Notes: generated by a model not told the origin, from the sequence alone. A stretch of 64,000 nucleotides of DNA from Atopobium minutum (GCA_900105895.1 FNSH01000001.1:248001-312000); one strand, 5' to 3'; shown: positions 39,352 to 50,097, numbered from the stretch's first letter. Numbers and translations: made by a program.

Positions 39352-41187
39352 ATGAAAACTATTCGCTATACGCTTCGTCTTTTGGCGCGTAACTTTTGGA
39401 CCTTGCTTGGCTTTGAAGCGCTCTTGCGACTGATAACCACTTTTGCGTTGGTACCACTTGTTCAATTCTTTTTAGATCGTCTGATGGCTTTTTATGGCTA
39501 TTCCTTTATCACCTTGGAAAGCCTGCCCGCATTTTTAGCACATCCAGGTGTTGTTGTAGCCATCCTATTTCTCTTGTTGGTGCTCTCTGCCATTTCTATC
39601 TTTGATGTCTCTGCCATTCTTCTCATCTTTGATCAATCGAGAGAAGATAAAAACATCACCATGCGCGAGGCCTTGAGCTTTGGTCTTAAACAATCCATAC
39701 GCACCTTTTATCCGCGCAACATCCTTTTGCCTTTGTATGCCTTATTGTTGGTGCCGCTCCTCAACTTAGGCATTACCTCAAACATCATTAACTCGATTCC
39801 TATTCCAGAATTTATCCTGGACTACATTCTGGAAAATCAGACCTTTACCATTATCTATGTACTGCTTGCCTTGGCTTTGGGCTACGGTTTTATCCGCTTG
39901 ATTTACACCTTCCCCAGCTTTTTATTGGAAGGCCAATCGTTTGTTAAGTCTGCAAGGCACTCAATTCACTTGACGAGAAAACATTTTTGGGGTGACTTGG
40001 TTTCCATTGTAGGACTCAAGCTTTTGTTTGATGTTTTACTCATTGTTATTGTGGCCATTCCCAGCATGATTGCTGTGCTGGCATTTTTAAGCAATGCAGG
40101 CGTGTTTATCAAGTCGGTTGTAGTGGGCATTGTTGCTGGTACCGCAATTACTCTCATGCTCTTGACCTTTATTTTAGGTTCAGCCACCAGTTATGCAATT
40201 GTATGCACGCGCTATTGGAATCGCCTGACTGAAGTGGGAGAAGAGATCCCCAATCCTGAACCTCCCAAATGGATAAAGCGCCCAACCTCTCCAACCAATC
40301 GCTGGATTATTGGCATTACTGCCCTGAGTTACCTGGTGTTGTGCGTAAGTGCTGCGTCATATTCACAGTACTCCATTAGCACCGAAGACCTAGATGAGAG
40401 CGAACCTGCTCCTCGCGTTGAAGTGACTGCTCACCGTGGTGCCAGCAAGCAGTATCCAGAAAACACAATGGCCGCTTTTCGTGGTGCCAAACTGCAGGGA
40501 GCAGACTGGATAGAACTCGATGTTCAGCAAAGCAAGGATGGCGTGCTGTTTATCTCTCATGACTCTAACTTTATTCGTATCTCTGATGTTAACAAAAACG
40601 CCTGGGAGCTGACGTACGCAGAGATTGCCAAGCTCGATGCCAGCGGTCTTTTGAATAAACAATACAAGGGTGAGCGCTACCCCACCCTTAAACAAGTGCT
40701 TGCTTGGGCAAAAGCTAATGATATGCGCCTTAATGTTGAGCTTAAGCCCAATAAGCATTACACCAATCTTGAAGCACAGGCTGCCCAGGAAATTCGCGAT
40801 GCAGGCATGACAAACAACGTTATTCTTGCTTCACAAAGCTATGACTGTGTAAAAAACATTGCACAGGTTGCCCCCGATATGTCCCGCGCTTATATCATAA
40901 GCTTGGTATACGGCAAGATTAATGAGCTCAATGCAGCTGATATTTACTCCGTAGAAGAAAACAGCTGCACACAGCGCTTTGTACAGTATGCTCACGATAA
41001 TGGCAAACGAGTCTTGGCATGGACTATTAACAGGCCCGCTAATATGGAGCGTGCCTTAGAAAATGGTGTAGATAACATCATTACCGATGACGTTCCTACT
41101 GCTCAAAGCGTTATAGCAACTGATTCAATCGAGATAACGGTAGACTCTCTCCTCAGCAATATGTACTACTACCTCATGGAAATGTAG
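39352..41187 (+). CDS. Membrane glycerophosphodiester phosphodiesterase
   Basis: 611 residues. The first 340 form about eight membrane helices of the type found in membrane GDPDs; the rest is an extracytoplasmic GP-PDE domain. Its catalytic set is visible: TAHRGAS (about 361-367), PENT, IELDVQ and SHDSNF, with MRLNVELKP later. It probably splits glycerophosphodiesters or lipoteichoic-acid-type glycerol phosphates at the cell surface. I chose ATG at 39352 (MKTIRYTLR); the upstream part of the frame overlaps the divergent priA and is not protein-like. The ribosome binding site is AGAAGG. Confidence 0.9.
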   Translation: MKTIRYTLRLLARNFWTLLGFEALLRLITTFALVPLVQFFLDRLMAFYGYSFITLESLPAFLAHPGVVVAILFLLLVLSAISIFDVSAILLIFDQSREDKNITMREALSFGLKQSIRTFYPRNILLPLYALLLVPLLNLGITSNIINSIPIPEFILDYILENQTFTIIYVLLALALGYGFIRLIYTFPSFLLEGQSFVKSARHSIHLTRKHFWGDLVSIVGLKLLFDVLLIVIVAIPSMIAVLAFLSNAGVFIKSVVVGIVAGTAITLMLLTFILGSATSYAIVCTRYWNRLTEVGEEIPNPEPPKWIKRPTSPTNRWIIGITALSYLVLCVSAASYSQYSISTEDLDESEPAPRVEVTAHRGASKQYPENTMAAFRGAKLQGADWIELDVQQSKDGVLFISHDSNFIRISDVNKNAWELTYAEIAKLDASGLLNKQYKGERYPTLKQVLAWAKANDMRLNVELKPNKHYTNLEAQAAQEIRDAGMTNNVILASQSYDCVKNIAQVAPDMSRAYIISLVYGKINELNAADIYSVEENSCTQRFVQYAHDNGKRVLAWTINRPANMERALENGVDNIITDDVPTAQSVIATDSIEITVDSLLSNMYYYLMEM

Positions 41188-41217
41188 CTTAATAGGCTTA
41201 CGCATGGAGCTGTAGGC

Positions 41218-43029
41218 TTATACAAAAAGTCTGCCAACTGCTGTTACCTTGTACAGAGGAATGCTGGGCGCACCCTTGGTTACATATCCGGAGGCTGCCT
41301 CAATTACCTGTCCGTTGCCAATATAGATTGCTACATGTCCAGGCCAAAAAAGAAGGTCTCCGCGACGCATATCCGACGTGGATACTTTAAGAATCTTAGG
41401 ATCTGCCCTCATATCATTGGCATAGTGATCGTGGTTCCAACTGTAGTAATGATCATAGGGTGAGTATCCAGCAGGATCCATGCCCACGGAATACATGCAT
41501 TGCAAAACAAGACCGGCGCAATCAACACCAACGCCAGGAGCACACGCATAATCCCAGATATACGGTGTACCAATATACAGATTTGCAGTAGCAATAAACG
41601 CTTCTACGCATTCATCCCTTGTCGCGTTATAACCAATCCCCAAAGGAGCAACATACGAGAAAGGCCAGGTGCTCGATTTAGGACTCACCGCTTGTCCGTT
41701 AATGGGATAGTAATACGAAGGGTTTTGATAATTTGCATTGGTGCAAATACCAGAGTAGGTAAAGTTACGCCAATATCCGTTGATAACATGCCAACCAGTA
41801 GCCATGGCGCCAGAGTTATGAAGCCAATACCAATGACCGGACTCGTACAACCAGCCTGTCTTCATGGCACCCGAAGTTGGATCGAGCCAATACCAATGAC
41901 CGTTGTGTTGGAGCCATCCTGTTTGCATAGCTCCATTGCTCTTGAGGTAATACCACAAAGCTCCTTGTTTTTGCCAGCCAGTAAGAGCTGCGCCTTGCGA
42001 TGAGAAAAGATACCAGCCATCAGCCTCTTTTACCCAACCCTGTGCAATACGCCCACCATGGTTAGGATCGCACCAGAGTCGAGTGGCTCCAAGCTGCTGC
42101 CAGCCGTACAGATGCCTGCCTTCACTGTCGAGCAGATACCTAAAGCCCTTCTCGTCACGAATGCTACGCTGAGGGGCAAGCGCACCAGAAGCGGTGGCAT
42201 ATCTCTCAATTCCATCTTGAATGGTAACCCAAGCGTTGTATGCCATGGCACCGTTAGGATGTAGATAATATTCTGGTCCTGAACTAGAAGGAGTAACGAT
42301 TCCAGAGGTATACATGGGATACCCCTCTTTGCTTGGATCAAGCCAATACCACAGGCCGCTTACAGGACTTTTAAACCAGCCCTTTACAAGCTCACCAGAA
42401 GCTTTAGCATAATGCCAGCTTCCCTGGGTATCTTGTCCCCAACCAACAACCATAGCGCCGGAGGTATTAAGCAGGTAAAACTTACCTGCATTTGCAATAA
42501 CATCGGTATACATGGCGCCCGTATCGTTATCTAAAAAGTACCAGGCTTTCCTGTATTGCCAACCGGTATACACCGAACAACTGGGGCTGGTAAGGTACCA
42601 CTTTCCCTGTACGTAAACCCAGCGGTTAGCAAGGCAAGCGCCTTCATTGTTAGCAACATAGCTGGTACCCGTTGCGTCTTTAAATGGACCAACAGCCATC
42701 GTGTTGTCCTTTTGTGGATCTAAGTAGTACCAAATGCCACTAACAGGGCTTTTTAACCAACCAGATACCGCGCTTCCCTCTTTTGTATAAAAGCGCCATG
42801 ATCCTGTTTCATCTTTTTCCCAGCCATAGCTGTGCTGTTGTGGTGGTATGGATGCGGGTGCAGTTTGAGGCTGCACAGGATCGGTGGTGGTTGCAGTACT
42901 TGTAGCCTGCGCATCCAAGGCGGCCTCACGGGTGCTTTGAGCACATGCCAGTACAGGGGCCTGATGTATGGCGCCCATCGCTACCGTTATGGCGATAAGC
43001 CCCGCTATCAGACGATTTTTTTGGTCCAT
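41218..43029 (-). CDS. Secreted cell-wall-binding NlpC/P60 hydrolase
   Basis: 603 residues: signal peptide (about 1-32), Thr/Pro/Gln-rich linker, many tandem choline/glucan-binding-type repeats (pattern GW....WYYL...G.M.TGW, about 68-430), and a C-terminal NlpC/P60 domain with Cys504 (VDCAGLV) and His565 (GHVAIYIG). It likely binds wall polymers and cuts peptidoglycan stem peptides. The region between Shine-Dalgarno and start is unusual: 11 G residues end four bases before the ATG (separate entry). A TATACT -10-like box lies at 43136-43141. Confidence 0.92.
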   Translation of the reverse strand: MDQKNRLIAGLIAITVAMGAIHQAPVLACAQSTREAALDAQATSTATTTDPVQPQTAPASIPPQQHSYGWEKDETGSWRFYTKEGSAVSGWLKSPVSGIWYYLDPQKDNTMAVGPFKDATGTSYVANNEGACLANRWVYVQGKWYLTSPSCSVYTGWQYRKAWYFLDNDTGAMYTDVIANAGKFYLLNTSGAMVVGWGQDTQGSWHYAKASGELVKGWFKSPVSGLWYWLDPSKEGYPMYTSGIVTPSSSGPEYYLHPNGAMAYNAWVTIQDGIERYATASGALAPQRSIRDEKGFRYLLDSEGRHLYGWQQLGATRLWCDPNHGGRIAQGWVKEADGWYLFSSQGAALTGWQKQGALWYYLKSNGAMQTGWLQHNGHWYWLDPTSGAMKTGWLYESGHWYWLHNSGAMATGWHVINGYWRNFTYSGICTNANYQNPSYYYPINGQAVSPKSSTWPFSYVAPLGIGYNATRDECVEAFIATANLYIGTPYIWDYACAPGVGVDCAGLVLQCMYSVGMDPAGYSPYDHYYSWNHDHYANDMRADPKILKVSTSDMRRGDLLFWPGHVAIYIGNGQVIEAASGYVTKGAPSIPLYKVTAVGRLFV

Positions 43030-43033
43030 GAAT

Positions 43034-43050
43034 CCCCCCCCCCCTCCCCC
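43034..43050 (-). repeat. Poly-G tract (G5AG11) in place of the ribosome binding site
   Basis: On the coding strand GGGGG-A-GGGGGGGGGGG, followed by ATTC and the ATG of the NlpC/P60 gene. It is the longest homopolymer in the window. Its position makes it both the Shine-Dalgarno element and a slippage-prone tract, so length changes would alter spacing or pairing with 16S rRNA. Confidence 0.9.
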
Positions 43051-43191
43051 TGGCTTTGGTATGAGCCCTCACACCAGAGAGAAAGAAATATGGTTGTCCG
43101 AATGGTTGTTCGAAACCTGACAGTTAGCTGATAGCAGTATACACGCTTACAGAAGTCTTAACCCAGTCTTAAGCCAAAGTATAAAGACAGC

Positions 43192-44433
43192 TTAAGCCAA
43201 GGCGTTAAGCAACTCTTGCGTGCGGTTAGTCTGCTCCCAGGTAAAGTCTGCATCTTCACGACCAAAGTGACCATACGCAGCCGTCTTCTTAAAGATGGGG
43301 CGGAACAAATCCAGATCACGAATAATAGCTCCGGGACGCAAGTCAAATACCTTCTCGATAGCCTGCTCAATGCGGGTATCATCCACGCTGCCCGTACCAA
43401 AGGTATCCACCATAATGGACAGGGGTCGAGAAACGCCAATGGCATAGGACAGCTGGATCTCACAGCGCTGTGCCAAACCAGCAGCCACCACGTTTTTAGC
43501 AACCCAGCGAGCCGCATACGCAGCGGAGCGATCTACCTTAGTGCAATCCTTACCAGAAAAGGCGCCACCACCATGACGACCCATGCCGCCATAGGTATCC
43601 ACAATAATCTTGCGACCGGTCAGACCCGTATCTCCCATGGGTCCGCCAATAGCAAACCTACCCGTAGGATTAACGTAAATCTGAGCATGGTTCCACGCAA
43701 TGCCCACCTGGTCTAAAACAGGGGTAATAACCTGCTCAATCATATCCTTGCGAACGATATTCATATCCTTAATAGCAGCGTCATGCTGGGTGGAAATAAC
43801 AAGCGCCGTTACCTCCACGGGTGTATCGTCCTCATAGCGCACGGTCACCTGTGTTTTGCCATCGGGACGCAGGTAGTCCACCACGCCCTGTTTACGCACG
43901 TCAGCCAGACGCGCCGCCAAACGAGAAGCCAAATATATAGGCATGGGCATCAGAGTATCCGTCTCATTTGAGGCATAGCCAAACATCATGCCCTGGTCTC
44001 CCGCGCCAATCTTATCCAGCGGATCACCATCGCCCTGCGCGTAAAGACCATCGACACCTTGGGCAATATCAGGACTTTGATCATGGATGAGATTAAGAAC
44101 GCCGCAGGTCTCACAATCAAAACCATACTTAGCGCGATCATAGCCAATCTCGCGCACCGTCTTGCGCACCACGGCAGGAATATCCACATAACCCTGCGTA
44201 CGGACCTCGCCCATAATCACAATCGTGCCTGTAGTGGTAAAGGTTTCCACAGCGCAGCGCACATTTTCTACACGTGCAGGCACGCCATCGCAATCCACAT
44301 AGCCTTCTGCCTCAAGCTGCGCTTCTTTGGTGAGAATAGCGTCCACAATTGCATCGGAGATCTGATCACACATCTTGTCAGAGTGACCTTCCGTCACACT
44401 TTCTGACGTAAACAAATAGCTCTTCTTAGCCAT
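43192..44433 (-). CDS. metK: S-adenosylmethionine synthetase
   Basis: Makes SAM from methionine and ATP. 413 residues with [25 protein letters not shown] and [16 protein letters not shown], all signature stretches. It lies nine bases downstream of the TetR gene and on the same strand. No SAM riboswitch was recognised upstream. Confidence 0.97.
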   Translation of the reverse strand: MAKKSYLFTSESVTEGHSDKMCDQISDAIVDAILTKEAQLEAEGYVDCDGVPARVENVRCAVETFTTTGTIVIMGEVRTQGYVDIPAVVRKTVREIGYDRAKYGFDCETCGVLNLIHDQSPDIAQGVDGLYAQGDGDPLDKIGAGDQGMMFGYASNETDTLMPMPIYLASRLAARLADVRKQGVVDYLRPDGKTQVTVRYEDDTPVEVTALVISTQHDAAIKDMNIVRKDMIEQVITPVLDQVGIAWNHAQIYVNPTGRFAIGGPMGDTGLTGRKIIVDTYGGMGRHGGGAFSGKDCTKVDRSAAYAARWVAKNVVAAGLAQRCEIQLSYAIGVSRPLSIMVDTFGTGSVDDTRIEQAIEKVFDLRPGAIIRDLDLFRPIFKKTAAYGHFGREDADFTWEQTNRTQELLNALA

Positions 44434-44442
44434 ATAAACACC

Positions 44443-45057
44443 TTATTTCTTTTTTTGCTCAGTAATTCCGTTAGTCACAACGTCTACGACTCTGCGCGCA
44501 AATTCTGATGCATTGATACTACTGCTCCGTTCTGCCATGCTGCGAGCAGAAAAGAAAAAGGCTCCTACCAGGCAGTCTGCCGTAAGCTGACTGTTAAGGT
44601 CTGTACGTACGCTACCGGCCTCTTTGCCCTTATCCAGCGTATCTTGAATGATCCTCGATGCCAAGGCAAAGCGAGAATTGGGGTCACGCATGAGTGCATC
44701 AGACTCTTCTATATCACCTGCCAATGCAATGGCCGTGGTAGGACTCTCATAGAGCTTTTCACAAAACACAAGACACAGATTGCGCAGGGACTCAAACGAG
44801 CCGTCGCCCTTTTTGGCAGCTTGATCGAGCAGCTTCAAAAATCCTGCAAACGCGTTATCTAAAACTTCATCCACGATCATATCATGATCTGCAAAGTAGT
44901 AATACAAGGCACCCTTGGTGATATTACAACGCTGTGCCACTTCTGTCATTTGGAACTCAACGCGCCCACGCTCAGAAATGATCTGTGCGGCCGCATCCAG
45001 AATATGTTTACGCGTGCGCATACTCTTAGCCGTTTTTTGCTGTATAGCTCCTGTCAT
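44443..45057 (-). CDS. TetR-family transcriptional regulator
   Basis: 204 residues. The N-terminal helix-turn-helix (about 17-65) contains RKHILDAAAQII and CNITKGALYYYFADHD, typical of TetR DNA-binding domains; the C-terminal ligand domain is not specific. It is divergent from the YhgE/Pip pair (117 bases between starts), the usual arrangement for a local repressor, and it also reads into metK. Target and ligand are unknown. Confidence 0.9.
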   Translation of the reverse strand: MTGAIQQKTAKSMRTRKHILDAAAQIISERGRVEFQMTEVAQRCNITKGALYYYFADHDMIVDEVLDNAFAGFLKLLDQAAKKGDGSFESLRNLCLVFCEKLYESPTTAIALAGDIEESDALMRDPNSRFALASRIIQDTLDKGKEAGSVRTDLNSQLTADCLVGAFFFSARSMAERSSSINASEFARRVVDVVTNGITEQKKK

Positions 45058-45173
45058 ATAACTCTCCAGAACTTTAAAAATCCTGCAAGTATAAAAATTA
45101 ACGTCGGATCAAAAAATACAACAGTGCTACGCTTTTGCCCGTATCAAAACTCCGGTTGTTGGGAGTCTGCACA
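45058..45173. promoter_or_regulatory. Divergent regulatory region TetR / YhgE
   Basis: Should hold the promoters of both units and the TetR operator. Visible elements are AT-rich blocks at 45075-45120 and a short inverted repeat ACTCC (loop of eight) GGAGT overlapping the YhgE ribosome binding site at about 45149-45166. No clear long TetR palindrome was found. Confidence 0.4.
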
Positions 45174-47753
45174 ATGAGTAAAAACAGCTTGGCTGTATTT
45201 TGCCGAGACGTAAAGAGAATTGTACATAATCCTGTGGCTTTATTGGTCACAATTGGTGTGTTAATTCTGCCCTCTTTATATGCGTGGTTTAACATCAAAG
45301 CCAACTGGGACCCTTATAAAAACACCAGCACCATTCCCATAGCTGTTGTCAACCAAGACGAAGGCGCGGTTGTAGGCGATAAGGGCTTTAACAACGCAGG
45401 TGATCTCATTGAAGAGAAGCTGAAAGAAAATGACCAACTCAAGTGGACGTTCGTAACAGAAGAACAAGCCACCACGGGAGTAAAATCTGGTGAATATTAC
45501 GCCGCGTTTATCATCCCCAAAAACTTTACCGCCTCTTTGGGTGACGTTTTGGACGGAGACACCAAACCCGCACACATCACTTATCTGGTAAATGAGAAGC
45601 TCAACGCAGTGGCTCCTAAGGTAACTGATTCGGGCGCAACTACACTTGAAACACAAATCTCACGCAAATTTGTAACCCTTGCTGGCACGACCGTTGCCGA
45701 TAAACTCAAGGCAAAGGTGCAAGTGCGCACCAATGGCTTGGATACCGCTCAGCAAACCGTCGTAGGTGATCTGCGCGAGCTCAGTTCCACCTTAGATGAG
45801 CTGTCCGGCAAAACCACCAACGCACAAGACGCCATTGAGCAAGGTCGTGCGGTGCTGGCGGATGCGCAAAAAACCCTTGAGAGCCTTGAGGGTACAACCG
45901 ATGATTTAGCCACTACCTTAGACAAGGCTTCCGGCAAGCTGGCAGCAACACGACAGACGTCTCAGGATCTGATGGCACAACTTTCTGGTGCACTCAACAA
46001 CTCAAGCACCACCATTGCCAGCATTTCGAGCAAGGCAAACTACAACATAGGTCAGCTTTCTGGAGATGTGGGCTGGGCTCAAGGCAAGATGGACAGCGCT
46101 CTCGCACAGCTGCGCAGCGCCAACCAAAACGTAGCCAGCATTACGCAAGAGCTCCAAAGCATACGTGACACCATCGCACGGCTTAGCTTGATCCTCCCTA
46201 CCAGCCAACAAGCACAGGCCAAGGTTCTTGCTTCATTGGATGCCCAAATCAGTGCTCTACAGGATTTGTATACCAGCCAAAAGGGTCGTCTTGATACCCT
46301 GCAAGCACGCTCCGACAGCCTGCGTCAGGGCAATGAAAATGTAGCCAATTTGTCCTCTACGCTTAACAGCGCTCTTCAAAACGGAGCAGATGCCACCAAT
46401 AAGCTTACTCAGGAGCTCATGGGCACCAGCTATCCGCAGCTCTCCAGCGCACTTGACTCGTTTGCCTCTGTTTCTGGCGATATTTCTGGCACCCTCCAGC
46501 AGCTGCCTAGTATTCTTAAGCAAACAAATACCAGCCTTTCTCAGCTTGATGAGGTGCTTGACCAAAGCTCCAGGGCCCTCGATCGCACCAAAAATGCTCT
46601 TACAAGCACAAGCAAACGAACGGATGAGCTTGCCAATGACCTTGCCACAATTCAGGGTGTCAAAAACCTAGAGGGTGTATCGGACATCCTTGAGCTGGAT
46701 ACCGAACAGTTTGGTGAGTTTGTCGGCTCCCCCGTTCAGATGGTAAGCAAACCCATTTTTGTGGTAGCCAACTACGGCTCGGGCGTAGCACCGTTTTATA
46801 CCAATCTGGCTATTTGGGTTGGCGGATTTGTGCTGGTAGCCATCTACAAGCTAGAGGTAGACTCAGAAGAGATAGAGGGACTCACTCCCGCACAAGCATA
46901 TTTTGGTCGTTGGTTGCTGCTGGGCCTTTTGGGGTTGTTGCAAGCACTGATCTGCTGTGTGGGCGACCTCATGCTGGGGATCCAATGCATCTATCCTGCC
47001 CTCTTTATCCTGGCCGGATTAGTAGAATCGTTTGTCTATGTAGGCTTTATCTACGCGCTGTCCGTGGCCTTTAAGCATATTGGTAAGGCACTCTGCGTTT
47101 TGTTGGTAGTCCTACAAATTCCTGGTTCAAGCGGCCTGTATCCCATAGAAATGATGCCTAATTTCTTCCGCTTCCTTAATCCATTTTTGCCCTTTACCTA
47201 TGGCATCAATGCCATGAGAGAAGCCATTGCAGGACTGAATGGCGCCGACTATAGCTTTTACCTGCTTGTTTTGGTAGCCTTTTTGATCCCAGCGCTTATC
47301 GTAGGCGTTGGTTTGCGCCGTTGGTTGCTTAACATTAACGCGCTGTTTGATCAAAAGTTGCGGGAATCTCATATGATGTATCCCGAACATGAAGTCAAAC
47401 CCCTGCACCACTACCGTATTCGCATGCTGCTTCTTGCCATTAGAGAGCCCGGCAGCTACCAAGACTTTATGGTGCGTCGCGCACAAAAGTTTGAAGCTGG
47501 TTATGCGCGCAGGATCCGCAAGGGTGTGATTGCTCTTCTGGTCATTCCACTGGTGCTGCTAGCAGGTCTGTTTGTGCTGCCCTTTAAGATGGTAGCTTTA
47601 GTGGCATGGATTATTTCTTTGCTCATAACCCTTACCTACCTCTTGGTAGTTGAGTTCTTGCACTCACGCATTGAATTAGGACAATCGTTGCTCAACAAAT
47701 CCAGCGATGAGCTGTATGACTTGTTAGACGCAGAGATGAGGAGCAACTCATGA
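45174..47753 (+). CDS. YhgE/Pip-type membrane protein (long form)
   Basis: 859 residues. The N-terminal helix (about 19-40) with LPSLYAWFNIKANWDPY is the family signature, followed by an extracellular domain with long Gln/Ser/Asp-rich coiled coils (about 180-510) and an ABC-2-like block of six helices (about 545-730). Unlike most members it continues with about 130 residues containing two further helices. The family includes the phage infection protein of Lactococcus and the EsaA-like parts of type VII secretion. I chose ATG at 45174 (MSKNSLAVF), with GGGAG eight bases upstream. The next YhgE gene overlaps its stop (ATGA). Confidence 0.9.
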   Translation: MSKNSLAVFCRDVKRIVHNPVALLVTIGVLILPSLYAWFNIKANWDPYKNTSTIPIAVVNQDEGAVVGDKGFNNAGDLIEEKLKENDQLKWTFVTEEQATTGVKSGEYYAAFIIPKNFTASLGDVLDGDTKPAHITYLVNEKLNAVAPKVTDSGATTLETQISRKFVTLAGTTVADKLKAKVQVRTNGLDTAQQTVVGDLRELSSTLDELSGKTTNAQDAIEQGRAVLADAQKTLESLEGTTDDLATTLDKASGKLAATRQTSQDLMAQLSGALNNSSTTIASISSKANYNIGQLSGDVGWAQGKMDSALAQLRSANQNVASITQELQSIRDTIARLSLILPTSQQAQAKVLASLDAQISALQDLYTSQKGRLDTLQARSDSLRQGNENVANLSSTLNSALQNGADATNKLTQELMGTSYPQLSSALDSFASVSGDISGTLQQLPSILKQTNTSLSQLDEVLDQSSRALDRTKNALTSTSKRTDELANDLATIQGVKNLEGVSDILELDTEQFGEFVGSPVQMVSKPIFVVANYGSGVAPFYTNLAIWVGGFVLVAIYKLEVDSEEIEGLTPAQAYFGRWLLLGLLGLLQALICCVGDLMLGIQCIYPALFILAGLVESFVYVGFIYALSVAFKHIGKALCVLLVVLQIPGSSGLYPIEMMPNFFRFLNPFLPFTYGINAMREAIAGLNGADYSFYLLVLVAFLIPALIVGVGLRRWLLNINALFDQKLRESHMMYPEHEVKPLHHYRIRMLLLAIREPGSYQDFMVRRAQKFEAGYARRIRKGVIALLVIPLVLLAGLFVLPFKMVALVAWIISLLITLTYLLVVEFLHSRIELGQSLLNKSSDELYDLLDAEMRSNS

Positions 47754-49976
47754 AGAAACTCCTAGCGCTCATTAAACACGACGCTCACATGGTGCGTACC
47801 AACGTCATTGTGCTTATCGTAAGCGTTGGTTTGATTGTGGTTCCCTCGTTTTATGCCTGGTTTAACATTGCAGCCAGCTGGGATCCCTATGCCAATACCA
47901 AAAACCTCAAAATAGCGGTGGCTTCTGACGATGCGGGCTATCAATCAAATTTGGTACCTGTCAAGCTTAATCTTGGCGACAACGTCATCGCAGACTTGCG
48001 CAAATCCAAATCTATTGACTACGTGATCACCTCAACAGAGGATGCCAAGGAAGGCGTTACCCAAGGTCGCTATTATGCAGCGCTTATTATCCCCAAGATT
48101 TTTCTTCTCGGATGCTAACCTCGCTGACCACTTCCACCCAAACCCCGAAGTGGAGTTCTATCAAAATCAAAAGCGCAGCGCTATTGGCGCTTTGGTAACC
48201 GATAAGGCAAGTGCCGCAGTGCAACAAGACATTGACAGCTCGTTTGCACAGTCCGTTACCACGGTTGGAGCCGCAGCGCTTAAGGAGCTGGATAACGCAC
48301 TGAGCGACGGCGACCTGGCACAATTTGCCCAAAGTCTGGACAAAGCCCTGGACAATAGTGAGAATACCCTGCGTAATCTTGCTACCGATACGGATGCCTA
48401 TGCACGTATCGTAGCTTCCTTACACACCATAGTTTCAGACTCCACCGCTGCGTCAAATACATCTTTGGGTGCAACGTTAGATGCCAGCTCTAGCTTAAAC
48501 AGCGCATCTAAAGGCATTGATGGGGTGAGCTCCGCTCTTGATGGAGCACACAGTGCCTTGCAAGAGGTTGTTACACAAAGCAATGACAGCCTTAATGATG
48601 TTTCTGACGCCATTGATGCTGCATACTCCACTGCCAACAGCCAGTCTAAGGACTTAGCTGCGGCTCTACAAAAAGCAAAAACGGTTGTGGATGCCCGCAT
48701 TGTTCCCCTCCAAACCCTGGCTGACGAGCTGGCTTCTCAAGAACAGCTGTTGCAAACCATAGAGGACAGCCTGCCTGATTCCAGCTTGGCCAAGACCTCG
48801 GTGCAAAACATCCGCGCGGATCTTATGGCGCTGCATGCGCGCGTAAGCAATGCCATCCAACAGATGCAAGAACTGTCCGATGCCCTTAACAAAACACAAA
48901 GCGATATAACCACCAGCGTAACTGATGCAAATACCGCAAAGCAGCAGCTCAAAGATTTGGTAAGCAGCTCAAAGGAGCAGCTCAGTTCCATTTCTACCAA
49001 GGTACAGGGTGAGGTTCACAGCTCTTTAACCGAGCTTTCTGGAGCTATCGACAAGGCCGCGCAAACCAGCAAGGGACTTTCTGAGAGCCTGAGCGATACA
49101 CAAAAAACCGTGCGCGCAGCCACCACCAATGCATCCAACAACCTTGATGCAGCAGCACAAGATTTGCAGAGCGCTGCCGATAAAATCAACGCCGCAGCAG
49201 ACAACCTAGCAGACTTGCATGCACAGCTCTCTGAGGCACTGGCTTCTTCCAATATGGATCGTGTACGCACGATTTTGGGCTCCGACCCCAGCAAGCTGGC
49301 AGACTTTATTGCTGCTCCGGTAAGCGTTGATCGTACGCCGGTTTTCTCGGTAGCCAACAATGGCTCTGCTATGGCACCGTTTTATACCACTCTTGCTATC
49401 TGGATTGGTGGCATCATTTTGTGCGCCATTGCTCAGGCCTCTCCCGACGAGGAGCTTAGCCACGAGCTGCAGCTCACCCCTACACAGGCGTACTTGGGGC
49501 GCTTGGTATACTTTGTCATTATTGGATTGTTACAGGCAAGCATTATCTTGCTGGGTGATCTGTACTTTTTGGGCATCCAATGCGTACACCCTGGGTTGTT
49601 TTTGCTGGTGGGCTGGTTGGCATCGTTTGTGTTTGTCAACATAATTTATGCACTGACCACTGCTTTTGGAGATGTGGGCAAAGCGATTGCCGTTATTCTT
49701 ATGGTGCTGCAGGTTGCAGGTTCGGGCGGTTCCTTCCCCAAGGAGATGTTGCCAAGCTCTTTCCAGGCACTGTATCCCTATCTGCCCTTTGTCCATGCAG
49801 AAAACGCCTTCCGCGCAGCTATTGCCGGTATATATGCTCAAGATTATTGGATAAGTTTTGGCAAACTTGCATCTTTCCTTATCCCTGCATGCATACTTGG
49901 CATTTTCCTGCGCAAGCCGGTGCTCCGTCTTACGGCCTGGGTGGAACAAAAGCTGGAACAGGCTAAGGTCATGTAG
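47750..49976 (+). pseudogene. Second YhgE/Pip-type membrane protein, frameshifted at a T5 run
   Basis: The first frame (47750-48118) encodes the YhgE N-terminus (PSFYAWFNIAASWDPY) up to RYYAALIIPKIF and then ends. The second frame (48042-49976) continues the same domain from FSDANLADHF through the coiled coil and six-helix block. Taking one T out of the five at 48099-48103 joins them into a 741-residue protein, normal for the family. The gene overlaps the first YhgE gene by four bases (ATGA). Both halves keep good coding sequence, so the break is recent, a phase-off state, or a sequencing error. Confidence 0.85.
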
Positions 49977-50091
49977 GGCGCATGCTATCTGCAAGAGGTA
50001 ACGTATTTGCCGTTTGCAAGGTGCATTTGTAGGGCACATGCCGTTTATCTGTCCCGTGTCGTAAGCATCACACACAGCCCAAGTCAAGCGG

Positions 50092-50097
50092 TATAAT
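50092..50097 (+). promoter_or_regulatory. -10 box candidate for gltX
   Basis: Perfect TATAAT, 92 bases before gltX. The -35 region at the right distance is poor. It would give a leader of about 80 bases containing the hairpin at 50134-50162. Confidence 0.45.

Noticed and set aside
41188..41217. Terminator between the glycerophosphodiesterase and NlpC/P60 genes
   Set aside because: The repeat there (TAGGCTTA twice) is direct, not inverted, so it cannot form a terminator stem.
44434..45173. SAM riboswitch for metK
   Set aside because: The space upstream of metK is a coding TetR gene with only nine bases between; no riboswitch core was seen in the divergent region either.
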